A stretch of 15,398 nt of DNA from JBHHYU01 sp046757725. Lineage in GTDB: Bacteria; Desulfobacterota; Binatia; UBA9968. This document shows positions 1 through 7,529 of this stretch, in pieces; the first letter of the stretch is position 1, and each line of letters begins with the position of its first letter. The notes beneath the pieces are model-generated. The model made no database searches. It saw only the letters and a list, made by a program, of their open reading frames with translations, and was not told the origin of the DNA. The position numbers and the translations under genes were made by a program. The stretch covers positions 1 to 15,398 of the forward strand of contig JBHHYU010000073.1 in NCBI GenBank assembly GCA_046757725.1. Reading direction: 5' to 3'.

Positions 1-645
1 AAGACCCTGACGATCCTCTTTGAAGGAGGGGTCATTGGTCCCTTTGTGGTGCCCGGAAAACTGCCTCCTTCAACCAACGAGCAGCGGTGCGCGGTTCGCG
101 CCAACATGGTCCTTCCCGTCACGGATGTCATGCTGCTCCAGCAAAGGGGCTATGTGGACTACGGCTTTCTCGGAGGGGCCCAAGTAGATAAGCATGGTAA
201 CCTGAACAGTTCCTTCATAGGCGATTGGGATAAACCTGCCGTCAGGCTTCCGGGAACCGGAGGAGGAAACGACATCGCCAGCCTGACCAAGTTCATCGTT
301 GCCATGCACCACGAGAAGAGAAGGCTTGTCGAGAAGGTAGACTTTGTCACAAGCCCTGGATACCTAAATGGAGGAGATTCAAGGAGAGAGGCGGGGCTGA
401 TTGCAGGCGGCGTTTTTAAAGTGGTGACTCATCTGGCCATACTAGGCTTCGATGAGAAAAAAGGAGAGATGTGTCTTGAAGGTCTCCAGCCCGGTGCTAC
501 GGTGGAAGAGGTAAAGGACAATACGGGATTTGACCTTATGGTTAAGGACGACCTTTATAAAGCCCCTCCCCCGACAGAGGAGGAGCTTAAAATCCTTCGC
601 ACGCTAGATCCTGAGAAAAGATACACGAGTCCAAGGGGAGAATAG
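1..645 (+). CDS. CoA-transferase beta subunit, glutaconate CoA-transferase (GctB)-like, 5'-truncated by window edge
   Basis: The reading frame is open from base 1 to the TAG at 643-645, so 214 residues of a protein that is usually about 250-270 long are visible; the true start lies upstream. The family (class I CoA-transferases, GctB/IpdB type) moves CoA from an acyl-CoA donor to a free carboxylate through a glutamyl-CoA thioester. Visible hallmarks are FEGGVIGP at residues 7-14, whose Glu (bases 22-24) sits where the catalytic Glu is expected, FLGGAQVDKHGNLNS, PGTGGGNDIASL and a C-terminal PGATVEEVKDNTGF. The alpha subunit should lie just upstream, outside the window. The stop codon abuts the ATG of the next gene, indicating an operon. 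The likely role is activation of an organic acid to its CoA ester for the downstream enzymes. The family is clear; the acid is not known. Confidence 0.88.
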   Translation, partial: KTLTILFEGGVIGPFVVPGKLPPSTNEQRCAVRANMVLPVTDVMLLQQRGYVDYGFLGGAQVDKHGNLNSSFIGDWDKPAVRLPGTGGGNDIASLTKFIVAMHHEKRRLVEKVDFVTSPGYLNGGDSRREAGLIAGGVFKVVTHLAILGFDEKKGEMCLEGLQPGATVEEVKDNTGFDLMVKDDLYKAPPPTEEELKILRTLDPEKRYTSPRGE

Positions 646-2013
646 ATGGCCAAAGATTTAAGGGGCTTTCTTGCCGAATATGAAAAGAAAAACCCCAAAG
701 AGTTTTGCAGGATCAAGAGAGAAGTAGATCCCAAATATGAAGTAGCCGCCATATTAACCAAACTGGAGGAGATAAGAAAGCTTCCCATCCTTTTTTATGA
801 AAAGGTAAAGGGCTCGAGTTTTCCCGTGGTGGCTAACGTCTATTCAACCAAGAAGAAGATTGCATCAAGCATCGGGATCGATCCGAGAAAATTCCGAGAA
901 AGATATATCGAGGCGATTGAAAATCCAATCCCGCCTCGGATTGTTGCCGATGGTCCCGTCATGGATCAGACCATCGGTGAGAAGGATGTCGACCTGAGAA
1001 CCCTTCCTCTGATGACCTATCACGAAGGGGATGCGGCTCCTTATATGACTGCCGGGATAGTCTTGGCGGAGGACCCCGACACGGGAGAGGCTAATGCCAG
1101 CTTTAACAGGCTGATGTACCAGAGTAGGAACAAGGCGGGGATTTTTATGACCGTCGGAAAGCACCTTCACGAGATCTATTCGAAGATGGAGGATCGGGGA
1201 AAGCCTCTTCCGATCAGCATTTCCATCGGGAGTCACCCTGCCTGGGCCCTGGGCGCGCTTTATATCGGTCCCTATGGAGACAACGAGCTGGGGATCATCG
1301 GGGGTCTCCTCGGCAGCCCGGTAGAGGTCATCAAAGGAAAGGGTGGTGGTACGCTTTTCTCCGCCAATGCCGAGATCGTTCTGGAGGCGTCCATCGAGCC
1401 TCATGTCAGGGAAGAGGAGGGCCCCTTTTGTGAGTTTTCAGGGTATGCCACAGGAAAAGGATTAAGACCGGTGGTTACAGTGAACTCTATTCATTTGAGG
1501 AAAAAAGCGATCTACCAGGACATTTGCGGCGGGCAGCATCGAGAGCATCTTGTGATGGCAACTATTCCTATGGAGGCAAACCTTTACAGGTCGGTCAGGG
1601 AGGCGGTCCCCACGGTTGTGGACGTGCACGTTCCTGCCCCGTTTTCTCTGATTGTCTCGATGAAAAAGAGGTTTCAGGGGCAGGCTCAAGCGGCAATGCT
1701 TGCAGCCTTTTCTTCCGAAATGTATCTAAAGCACGTTATCGTTGTCGATGAGGACGTGAATATCACGAATTTGCAGGAAGTCATCTGGGCGGTCGCGACC
1801 AGGGTACAGGCCGACAGGGACATCGTGATCATTCCCGGCGTGCGGGGCTCCTCCCTGGATCCTTCTTCCGGGAACGAGGGAGTCGTCACCAAGATGGGGA
1901 TCGACGCCACGGCCAAACCTTCCCTCTCTTCGTTTCCAAAGAGAAACAAGGTTCCCCCAGAAGTCATGAACAGGCTTGATCTTGCAGCCTATTTGAATTT
2001 AGACGAACTTTAA
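646..2013 (+). CDS. UbiD-family prenyl-FMN-dependent (de)carboxylase, copy 1
   Basis: This 455-residue protein is full length for the UbiD family, whose members reversibly decarboxylate aromatic or alpha,beta-unsaturated acids with prenylated FMN, Mn2+ and K+. The cofactor/active-site residues known from fungal Fdc1 can be placed: Asn150 and Arg155 in the N-x4-R motif, His173/His175, Glu227 in SPVEVIKG, and the catalytic pair Glu258/Glu263 in EGPFCE. VDEDVN at 367-372 is another typical family segment. The ATG follows the upstream stop directly and has a GGGGAG ribosome-binding site at 635-640, so translation is probably coupled to the CoA-transferase. Context suggests work on a CoA ester or free acid of the same pathway, by analogy with UbiD-type phthaloyl-CoA decarboxylases and phenylphosphate carboxylases. 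Substrate and direction are not determinable, and no UbiX lies in the window. Confidence 0.93.
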   Translation: MAKDLRGFLAEYEKKNPKEFCRIKREVDPKYEVAAILTKLEEIRKLPILFYEKVKGSSFPVVANVYSTKKKIASSIGIDPRKFRERYIEAIENPIPPRIVADGPVMDQTIGEKDVDLRTLPLMTYHEGDAAPYMTAGIVLAEDPDTGEANASFNRLMYQSRNKAGIFMTVGKHLHEIYSKMEDRGKPLPISISIGSHPAWALGALYIGPYGDNELGIIGGLLGSPVEVIKGKGGGTLFSANAEIVLEASIEPHVREEEGPFCEFSGYATGKGLRPVVTVNSIHLRKKAIYQDICGGQHREHLVMATIPMEANLYRSVREAVPTVVDVHVPAPFSLIVSMKKRFQGQAQAAMLAAFSSEMYLKHVIVVDEDVNITNLQEVIWAVATRVQADRDIVIIPGVRGSSLDPSSGNEGVVTKMGIDATAKPSLSSFPKRNKVPPEVMNRLDLAAYLNLDEL

Positions 2014-2025
2014 TGGAGTTGCGGC

Positions 2026-3471
2026 ATGAGTAAAGTGAGCGAGCTAGCTGATCTCCGTAGTGTCATCGATTATTATGCGGAAAGGGGTGAAGTCGTTGAG
2101 ATCGAACGAGAGGTGGAGTCTGAATGTGAATTGTCGGGGATCATTTCGGTTCTGAACTCTCTTCCGCGGACTCCAGGTGTTCTTTTCAAAAAGGTGAAAG
2201 GATACGATTTCCCGTTTGCGGCATGCATTCTTTCCGAACGGGACAGGGCCTGTGACGTACTTGGACTGCCCTCCTCGCCGTTAGAGTTTAAAGAGGCCTT
2301 CGCAAAGACCACGGAAAACCTTATTCCTCCGGTAAAGGTCAAAAAGGGTCCTTGCAAAGAAAAAATCTATACGAAGAATTTTGACGCCCTAAAGATCGTC
2401 CCTTCTATCAAGGCTACCCCCCACGATGGAGGAAACTACTTCCAGCCCATCGTCATTACCAAGGACCCCGAAACCGGGGTTCAAAATATGGCAATGAACA
2501 GGGCCATGCTCCTTCAGGACAATACCGTCATCCTTAATGTGAGAAACGAGACCGGGGTGGGGAATAATTTTAGAAAGTGTAAGAAACTGGGAAAACCCTT
2601 CGAGGTGGCCCTGGTGATCGGGGCTCCGCTGGAGATGTACATCGCTGCGGCAACCAAGCTTCCTTTGGGTACCGATGAGATGGGTCTGGCCGGTGCGGTC
2701 AAAGGGAAGCCTGTTGCAATGGTCGGATGTGAAACCATCGACGTGGATGTTCCTGCAGAGGCCGGTTTTATTATTGAAGGGGTGATTGAGCCTCCCTACG
2801 AACAAGGAACAGAGGGACCGTGGCCCGAGTTTTTAAAATATCTGAGCATACCCCAGCAAAAGCCTTTTCTTAAAATTAAGGCCCTCACCTTAAGAGAGGA
2901 TGCGGTGGCTTATGCCGTCGTGGCTGGGACAAAGGAAAATTATAATTTGAGGATATCCAACGATGTGGCATTTTATAAGTTCGTGAAGGCCATCGAACCA
3001 AACTTCGTCATTGACGCCGCCCTGACCCCTGGAACAGCTCACTGGCATCATGGAATTATCCAGGTTAAAAAGGATGATTACGACTTTGAAGGCCTTCAAA
3101 CCCATGTGGCCATGGCGGCGTTCGGATTTTCCGTTTACCTTGAGACGATCACCCTTGTGGATGAAGACGTGAATATCCTTGATATGGATGAGATCGATTG
3201 GGCCGTAACCACCAGGTGTAACCCTTCGGAGCAGATTCATATCATCCCCGAAGTCAAGGCTCACAGAAATAACCCTATCGCCGGTGCCAGAGAGCTCATG
3301 GATGGAAGTTTCGTGGGAAAGGCAAAGATGATTGTTGACGCCACCGTTCCGTGGAAATTTAAGGGTCTCAAGAGAGGGAGCGACCTGCCCATCTTTGAAA
3401 GGGCAAGATTCAAAAAGGTCGACCTAAAGGATTACTTTAGTTCTCATGATTATAGACGTTGGGTTAAATAG
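2026..3471 (+). CDS. UbiD-family prenyl-FMN-dependent (de)carboxylase, copy 2 (divergent)
   Basis: This second UbiD-family protein (481 residues) starts 12 bases after copy 1, behind GGAG at 2015-2018. It keeps the cofactor and catalytic residues: Asn154/Arg159 in N-x4-R, and Glu263/Glu268 in EGPWPE, where copy 1 has EGPFCE. VDEDVN recurs at 378-383. It is clearly a divergent paralogue rather than a recent duplicate: the central region differs, and it has a His-rich AHWHHG stretch at 338-343 where the other two UbiD proteins of this window have no histidine pair. Tandem UbiD genes occur in multi-subunit carboxylases such as phenylphosphate carboxylase, so copies 1 and 2 may form one hetero-oligomer or act on successive intermediates. 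Both ideas are inference. The family assignment is firm and the substrate unknown. Confidence 0.92.
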   Translation: MSKVSELADLRSVIDYYAERGEVVEIEREVESECELSGIISVLNSLPRTPGVLFKKVKGYDFPFAACILSERDRACDVLGLPSSPLEFKEAFAKTTENLIPPVKVKKGPCKEKIYTKNFDALKIVPSIKATPHDGGNYFQPIVITKDPETGVQNMAMNRAMLLQDNTVILNVRNETGVGNNFRKCKKLGKPFEVALVIGAPLEMYIAAATKLPLGTDEMGLAGAVKGKPVAMVGCETIDVDVPAEAGFIIEGVIEPPYEQGTEGPWPEFLKYLSIPQQKPFLKIKALTLREDAVAYAVVAGTKENYNLRISNDVAFYKFVKAIEPNFVIDAALTPGTAHWHHGIIQVKKDDYDFEGLQTHVAMAAFGFSVYLETITLVDEDVNILDMDEIDWAVTTRCNPSEQIHIIPEVKAHRNNPIAGARELMDGSFVGKAKMIVDATVPWKFKGLKRGSDLPIFERARFKKVDLKDYFSSHDYRRWVK

Positions 3472-3539
3472 AGATAGAAGACCGACTTCACCGGTTCCGT
3501 TCTATGGCGAGAGGCATTGGAGACATCAAGGGGTAACCT

Positions 3540-5993
3540 ATGGCTAAGAGAGATGCCTCTTCCGCCACGACCGAAAAATGGGTGGGCCGCAGTGTTCGAC
3601 GCACCGAGGACAAACGTCTTCTCACGGGAAAAGGCCAGTTCGTTGACGATATAAAGCGGCCGGGGATGTGTCATGCCGCTGTACTGCGCAGCCCTTACCC
3701 TCACGCCATCATCAGGTCAGTCGATGTGGCGGATGCATTGAAGATATCCGGAGTGCGAGGCGTCCTCACAGGAGAAGACGTAGGACGCATGTCCAGACCC
3801 TTTCCCCAGGCGGTGAATGAACCCATTGAGTACTACTGCATCGCAGTGGACCGTGCCCGGTACGTGGGTGAGGGCGTAGCGGTGGTGGTCGCTGAGGACC
3901 GCTACATAGCGGAGGATGCCCTCCAGGCCATCCGGGTGGATTACGAGGCCCTGCCTCCTGTGGTGGACGTGGAAAAGGCCATGGAGGACGGCGCTCCCAT
4001 CCTCCATCCCAAGGTGAAAACCAACGTCATCAACCACCGGGACCTACGTTACGGAGATCCCGACGCCGCCTTTGCTCAGGCCGATGTCGTCGTTGGAGAC
4101 AAGTTCTTCTTTCCCAAATACGCCTCAACCCCGATGGAGACCTTCGCGGTCATCGCCGAATACGAACCGATGGAAGACATTATCACCATCTGGTCGAACT
4201 TTCAGGGCCCCTTTACCATGCACCCGGTATCGGTGGCCGCGCTGAAGATCCTCGAAAACCGCCTGCGCTTTATCGTTCCGCCGGACATCGGTGGCGCCTT
4301 TGGCATCAAGTCCAGTATGTTCCCCCAGATGGTCATGACTGCGCTGGCCGCCAAAAAGGTAGGCGTCCCCGTGAAATATATCGAGGATCGAATGGAGCAC
4401 CTGATGTCCTCTTCCAGCGGCACCGACCGGGTGACGACCATTGAGGTAGCCGCCAAGAAGGACGGCACCATACTGGGAATTCGTAAGAAGGCCATAGACA
4501 ATGTCGGGGCCTATCTGCGCAGCCCCGAGCCGGCCTGCATGTACCGTGCGACCGGAAATCAGCTGGGTGCCTACACCATCGAAAACTTGGCTTGGGATGC
4601 CTACGTGGTGACGACGAACAAGTGTCCCACCGGACCGAACCGGGGATACGGCTGCCAGCAGCTCTATTTTGAGACGGAGCGAGTTGTGGATCTGTTGGCT
4701 GAAAAGCTCGGGATGGATCCCGCAGAGGTTCGCAGGAAGAATCTGATTCCAACCAACCAATTTCCCTACACCACGGCGACCGGCGGGATTTACGACGCGG
4801 GGGACTATGTTGCCTGCCTGGACATGGCACTGAAAAAAGCGGACTACAGCAAGCTACGCAAAGAGCAGGAAAAGGCTCGAAAAGAAGGACGCCTTTTCGG
4901 TATCGGCCTGGTCACCGTCGTGGATCCATCGGTCACCAACATTGCCTATATTACCGTGGCGTATACCCCTGAGTTCCGGGAAAGCGGAAAATTCAACCCC
5001 AAGTCCGGTTCCGGTGAAACAGCCGTGGTCAAGATGGATCCCCTGGGGCAGGTCAGCGTTATCATCAATACCGTCCCCGAAGGGCAGGGACACGAGACCA
5101 TTGTCGCACAGATTGTCGCCGACGAGCTGACCATCTCACCCGATGATGTACGTGTCGTGTCGGGCATAGATACATTCACCAGGTTCTGGAGCATCACCAC
5201 GGGTACCTACTCCAGCCGGTTCGCCTCGGTGGGGGCTAGCGCGGTTGCCATGGCCGCAAGGAGGGTGAAGGAAAAGCTTCTCAAGATTGCCGGCCATCTG
5301 TTAGAGGTCGATAGTGACGACCTGGAATTGGTAAACGGCATCATTCAGGTCAAAGGGGCGCCGAAACGAAATGTCACGATCCGCCGAGTGGCAGGACTGG
5401 CCCATTGGGACCAGGGGAACCTCCCGGAGGGGATGGAGCCTGGTATCCATGCTAGTTACACCTATAACTTCCCCACTTCCAAATCTCCGGATAGCGAGGA
5501 CCGTGTCGATTCCTCCGCAACCTATTCGTTCATTGCGGACCTGGCCTGCGTCGAGATCGACCCCCAGACAGGTCAGGTAGAGATCAAAAAATACGTCACC
5601 GTCCACGACTGCGGGAAAGTCATCAATCCCAAAATCGTAGAGGGGCAAACTTACGGAAGCTTTGTCCATGGCCTGGGCGGGGCCTTTTATGAGGAGATGG
5701 TGTACGACGAGAGCGGTCAGTACCTGGCTGCGTCCTTTGTTGATTACATGTGCCCCACGGCGGTGGAGGCACCCGAGCTGGACATCGGTCATGTCGAGAC
5801 GTCTTCCCCCGTGACGGTTATGGGGTCCAAGGGGTGTGGGGAGTCATGCACCATGAGTGTTCCCGCATGCCTGGCCAACGCCGTAGCCGACGCCTTGAAA
5901 CCACTCGGGGCAACTGTTCGCCGACTCCCTCTGAAACCCAATGATATCTGGCAACTGATTCAGGATGCGAAGACCGACAAAGGAAGAAAATGA
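3540..5993 (+). CDS. Molybdenum hydroxylase large (molybdopterin-binding) subunit, xanthine oxidase family
   Basis: This 817-residue protein matches the usual 750-820 of the Mo-cofactor subunit of xanthine-oxidase-family enzymes, which hydroxylate or reductively dehydroxylate (hetero)aromatic substrates using water as oxygen source. The order is an N-terminal a/b hammerhead domain (about 20-135), first Mo-binding domain (about 155-400, with PPDIGGAFGIKSS at 248-259 and PNRGYGCQQ at 366-374), and second Mo-binding domain (about 440-800, with VPEGQGHET at 512-520). GSKGCGES at 762-769 holds the catalytic Glu768. It lacks the AYRCSFR loop of form-I CO dehydrogenase, so it is not CoxL. The ATG is chosen because AAGGGG at 3528-3533 sits 6 bases before it. 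The next gene overlaps its stop by ATGA. GC content is visibly higher than in the preceding UbiD genes. Substrate unknown; an aromatic or heteroaromatic intermediate is likely from context. Confidence 0.94.
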   Translation: MAKRDASSATTEKWVGRSVRRTEDKRLLTGKGQFVDDIKRPGMCHAAVLRSPYPHAIIRSVDVADALKISGVRGVLTGEDVGRMSRPFPQAVNEPIEYYCIAVDRARYVGEGVAVVVAEDRYIAEDALQAIRVDYEALPPVVDVEKAMEDGAPILHPKVKTNVINHRDLRYGDPDAAFAQADVVVGDKFFFPKYASTPMETFAVIAEYEPMEDIITIWSNFQGPFTMHPVSVAALKILENRLRFIVPPDIGGAFGIKSSMFPQMVMTALAAKKVGVPVKYIEDRMEHLMSSSSGTDRVTTIEVAAKKDGTILGIRKKAIDNVGAYLRSPEPACMYRATGNQLGAYTIENLAWDAYVVTTNKCPTGPNRGYGCQQLYFETERVVDLLAEKLGMDPAEVRRKNLIPTNQFPYTTATGGIYDAGDYVACLDMALKKADYSKLRKEQEKARKEGRLFGIGLVTVVDPSVTNIAYITVAYTPEFRESGKFNPKSGSGETAVVKMDPLGQVSVIINTVPEGQGHETIVAQIVADELTISPDDVRVVSGIDTFTRFWSITTGTYSSRFASVGASAVAMAARRVKEKLLKIAGHLLEVDSDDLELVNGIIQVKGAPKRNVTIRRVAGLAHWDQGNLPEGMEPGIHASYTYNFPTSKSPDSEDRVDSSATYSFIADLACVEIDPQTGQVEIKKYVTVHDCGKVINPKIVEGQTYGSFVHGLGGAFYEEMVYDESGQYLAASFVDYMCPTAVEAPELDIGHVETSSPVTVMGSKGCGESCTMSVPACLANAVADALKPLGATVRRLPLKPNDIWQLIQDAKTDKGRK

Positions 5994-6865
5994 AGCCTCC
6001 CGCATTTAAATACGTTCGCGTTGAAAGCGTCGATGGCGCTCTTTCTGCTCTGGCAGAACATGGGGGAGACGCGAAGATCCTGGCAGGAGGTCAGAGTCTC
6101 GTACCGATGCTCAATTTCCGCATCGCGGAGCCCGCCGTCTTGGTGGACATCAACCCGGTTAAAGAGCTCGATTACATTCAAGTTGAAGACGGATGGATGC
6201 ACATCGGCGCTCGTACGCGCCAGAGGGCCCTGGATAAGACCCCAGACGTGAAGGAGAAATGTCCGCTCCTAGCCGAGGCCGTGAGATGGATCGGACATCC
6301 ACAGATCAGAAACCGTGGTACCGTCGGCGGCAGCCTGGTTCATGCCGACCCTTCGGCGGAGCTGGCCCTTGTGGCGACCCTGCTGGACAGCCGGTTTGTT
6401 ATCCGAAGCAAGGAAAAGTCCCGGACCGTCGGACCGGCCGATTTTTTCGAGAGTGCCATGAGCACTCGGATGGAAGAGGACGAGATCCTCACCCAGGTGA
6501 GCTATCCTGTAACCCCGCCGCGATCCGGATACGGGTTCCGGGAACTCTGCTTTCGCCACGGAGATTTTGCCGTGGTTGCCGCTGCGGTCCAGCTGACTGT
6601 GGACGGGAACGGTCGGTGCACTGAGGCACGGGTCGCCGTCTCGGGGGCCGGCGCAACCCCATTGCGAATTCGTGGCGCAGAGGAGACCCTTGGTGGCAAC
6701 GACCTAAAGACCGAAGTGCTCGATACTGCCGCCGCTCGAGTTCCCGATGAAGTCCAGCCCATCAGCGACCTCAAGGGAAGCGAAGCCTACCGGCGTGAGA
6801 TGGCCCGAGTTTTTGTCCGCCGGGCACTTGAGGATGCCTGGTCCAGGGTAAAGGAAGGTCACTAA
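5990..6865 (+). CDS. Molybdenum hydroxylase FAD-binding (medium) subunit, CoxM/HcrB-like
   Basis: This 291-residue protein is typical in length for the flavin subunit that passes electrons between the 2Fe-2S clusters of the small subunit and the external acceptor. FAD-binding segments are AGGQSLVPMLNFR at 32-44 and the RNRGTVGGSLVHADPSAE region at 107-124, followed by GDFAVVAAAV at 191-200, as in CoxM-type proteins. The start overlaps the stop of the large subunit (ATGA at 5990-5993), so translation is coupled. It has only three cysteines (91, 187, 210), not clustered, so it lacks the extra 4Fe-4S insertion of the beta subunit of 4-hydroxybenzoyl-CoA reductase. That argues against the enzyme being a canonical HcrABC, although a related reductive or oxidative role is possible. 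Confidence 0.93.
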   Translation: MKPPAFKYVRVESVDGALSALAEHGGDAKILAGGQSLVPMLNFRIAEPAVLVDINPVKELDYIQVEDGWMHIGARTRQRALDKTPDVKEKCPLLAEAVRWIGHPQIRNRGTVGGSLVHADPSAELALVATLLDSRFVIRSKEKSRTVGPADFFESAMSTRMEEDEILTQVSYPVTPPRSGYGFRELCFRHGDFAVVAAAVQLTVDGNGRCTEARVAVSGAGATPLRIRGAEETLGGNDLKTEVLDTAAARVPDEVQPISDLKGSEAYRREMARVFVRRALEDAWSRVKEGH

Positions 6866-6867
6866 AA

Positions 6868-7353
6868 ATGCATGAAACAGAAAACATCCGGGTTCGGGTG
6901 AACGGCGTTGAGTATGAGCGCGTGGTGGAGACGCGCCTGTTGCTGTCCGATTTCCTTAGGGAGAGCGTTGGTCTTACCGGGACCCATGTGGGCTGTGAGC
7001 ACGGTATCTGTGGCTGCTGTACGGTGATGGTGGATGGAATGACGGTTCGTTCCTGTCTTATGTTCGCCGTTCAAGCGAATGGGGCTGAGGTGACGACTGT
7101 TGAAGGGTTGGCCGTTGGCGAAAAGCTGCACCCTCTTCAGGAGGCCTTTTGGGATAACCACGGGCTGCAATGTGGGTTTTGCACACCCGGGATGCTATTC
7201 AGTGCCCTGGAGCTCCTCAATGAGAACCCCCGACCCACAGACAAGGAGATCCGTGAGGGCATCTCGGGCACGATCTGTCGCTGCACCGGATATTATCACA
7301 TTGTCGAGGCGCTCAAGGCAGCAGCACAGAAAATGACGCATGAAGAAAAGTAG
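6868..7353 (+). CDS. Molybdenum hydroxylase 2Fe-2S (small) subunit, CoxS/HcrC-like
   Basis: This 161-residue protein carries two 2Fe-2S clusters and completes the three-subunit enzyme. The plant-ferredoxin-type cluster is ligated by Cys43, Cys48, Cys51 and Cys63 (GCEHGICGCC, with a non-ligand extra Cys50). The second, helical-domain cluster is ligated by Cys102, Cys105 (QCGFCTPG), Cys137 and Cys139 (CRCTGY). These are all the ligands expected. The ATG lies two bases after the upstream stop, with GGAAGG at 6853-6858 as ribosome-binding site. It is the last gene of the + strand cassette; the next gene is convergent. No convincing intrinsic terminator is visible after it, only an isolated T run at 7472-7478. 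Confidence 0.95.
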   Translation: MHETENIRVRVNGVEYERVVETRLLLSDFLRESVGLTGTHVGCEHGICGCCTVMVDGMTVRSCLMFAVQANGAEVTTVEGLAVGEKLHPLQEAFWDNHGLQCGFCTPGMLFSALELLNENPRPTDKEIREGISGTICRCTGYYHIVEALKAAAQKMTHEEK

Positions 7354-7529
7354 GGATGCAAGCGAGTTCTACTTCGAGTCTAAGATTGAGAAGGCATCAC
7401 GCGATACTCGGGACTGAGCAAGTCTCTCCATAGGGGGATTCACTCGTTGCAAGTAGGTTCCTTTTTTTCGAGCTGATGCGTGGAAAGGTTTTGAGACAGC
7501 CTCATGAGTTGAGAGAGTTTGGACTCGCC

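Noticed and set aside
865..1404. Long - strand frame (179 codons) inside UbiD copy 1
   Set aside because: It is antisense to a gene with complete UbiD motifs, has no ribosome-binding site and shows no recognisable protein features.
4125..4760. Long - strand frame (211 codons) inside the Mo-hydroxylase large subunit
   Set aside because: It is a shadow of the GC-rich sense gene; the composition is implausible for a real protein and there is no family signature.
5990..6865. Beta subunit of 4-hydroxybenzoyl-CoA reductase
   Set aside because: The diagnostic four-cysteine 4Fe-4S insertion is absent; only three scattered cysteines are present.
3540..7353. Form-I aerobic CO dehydrogenase (CoxLMS)
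   Set aside because: The large subunit lacks the AYRCSFR active-site loop and the gene order is large-medium-small, not medium-small-large.
7354..7529. Intrinsic terminator between the convergent operons
   Set aside because: There is a T run at 7472-7478 but no adequate GC-rich stem directly before it, and none on the other strand either.
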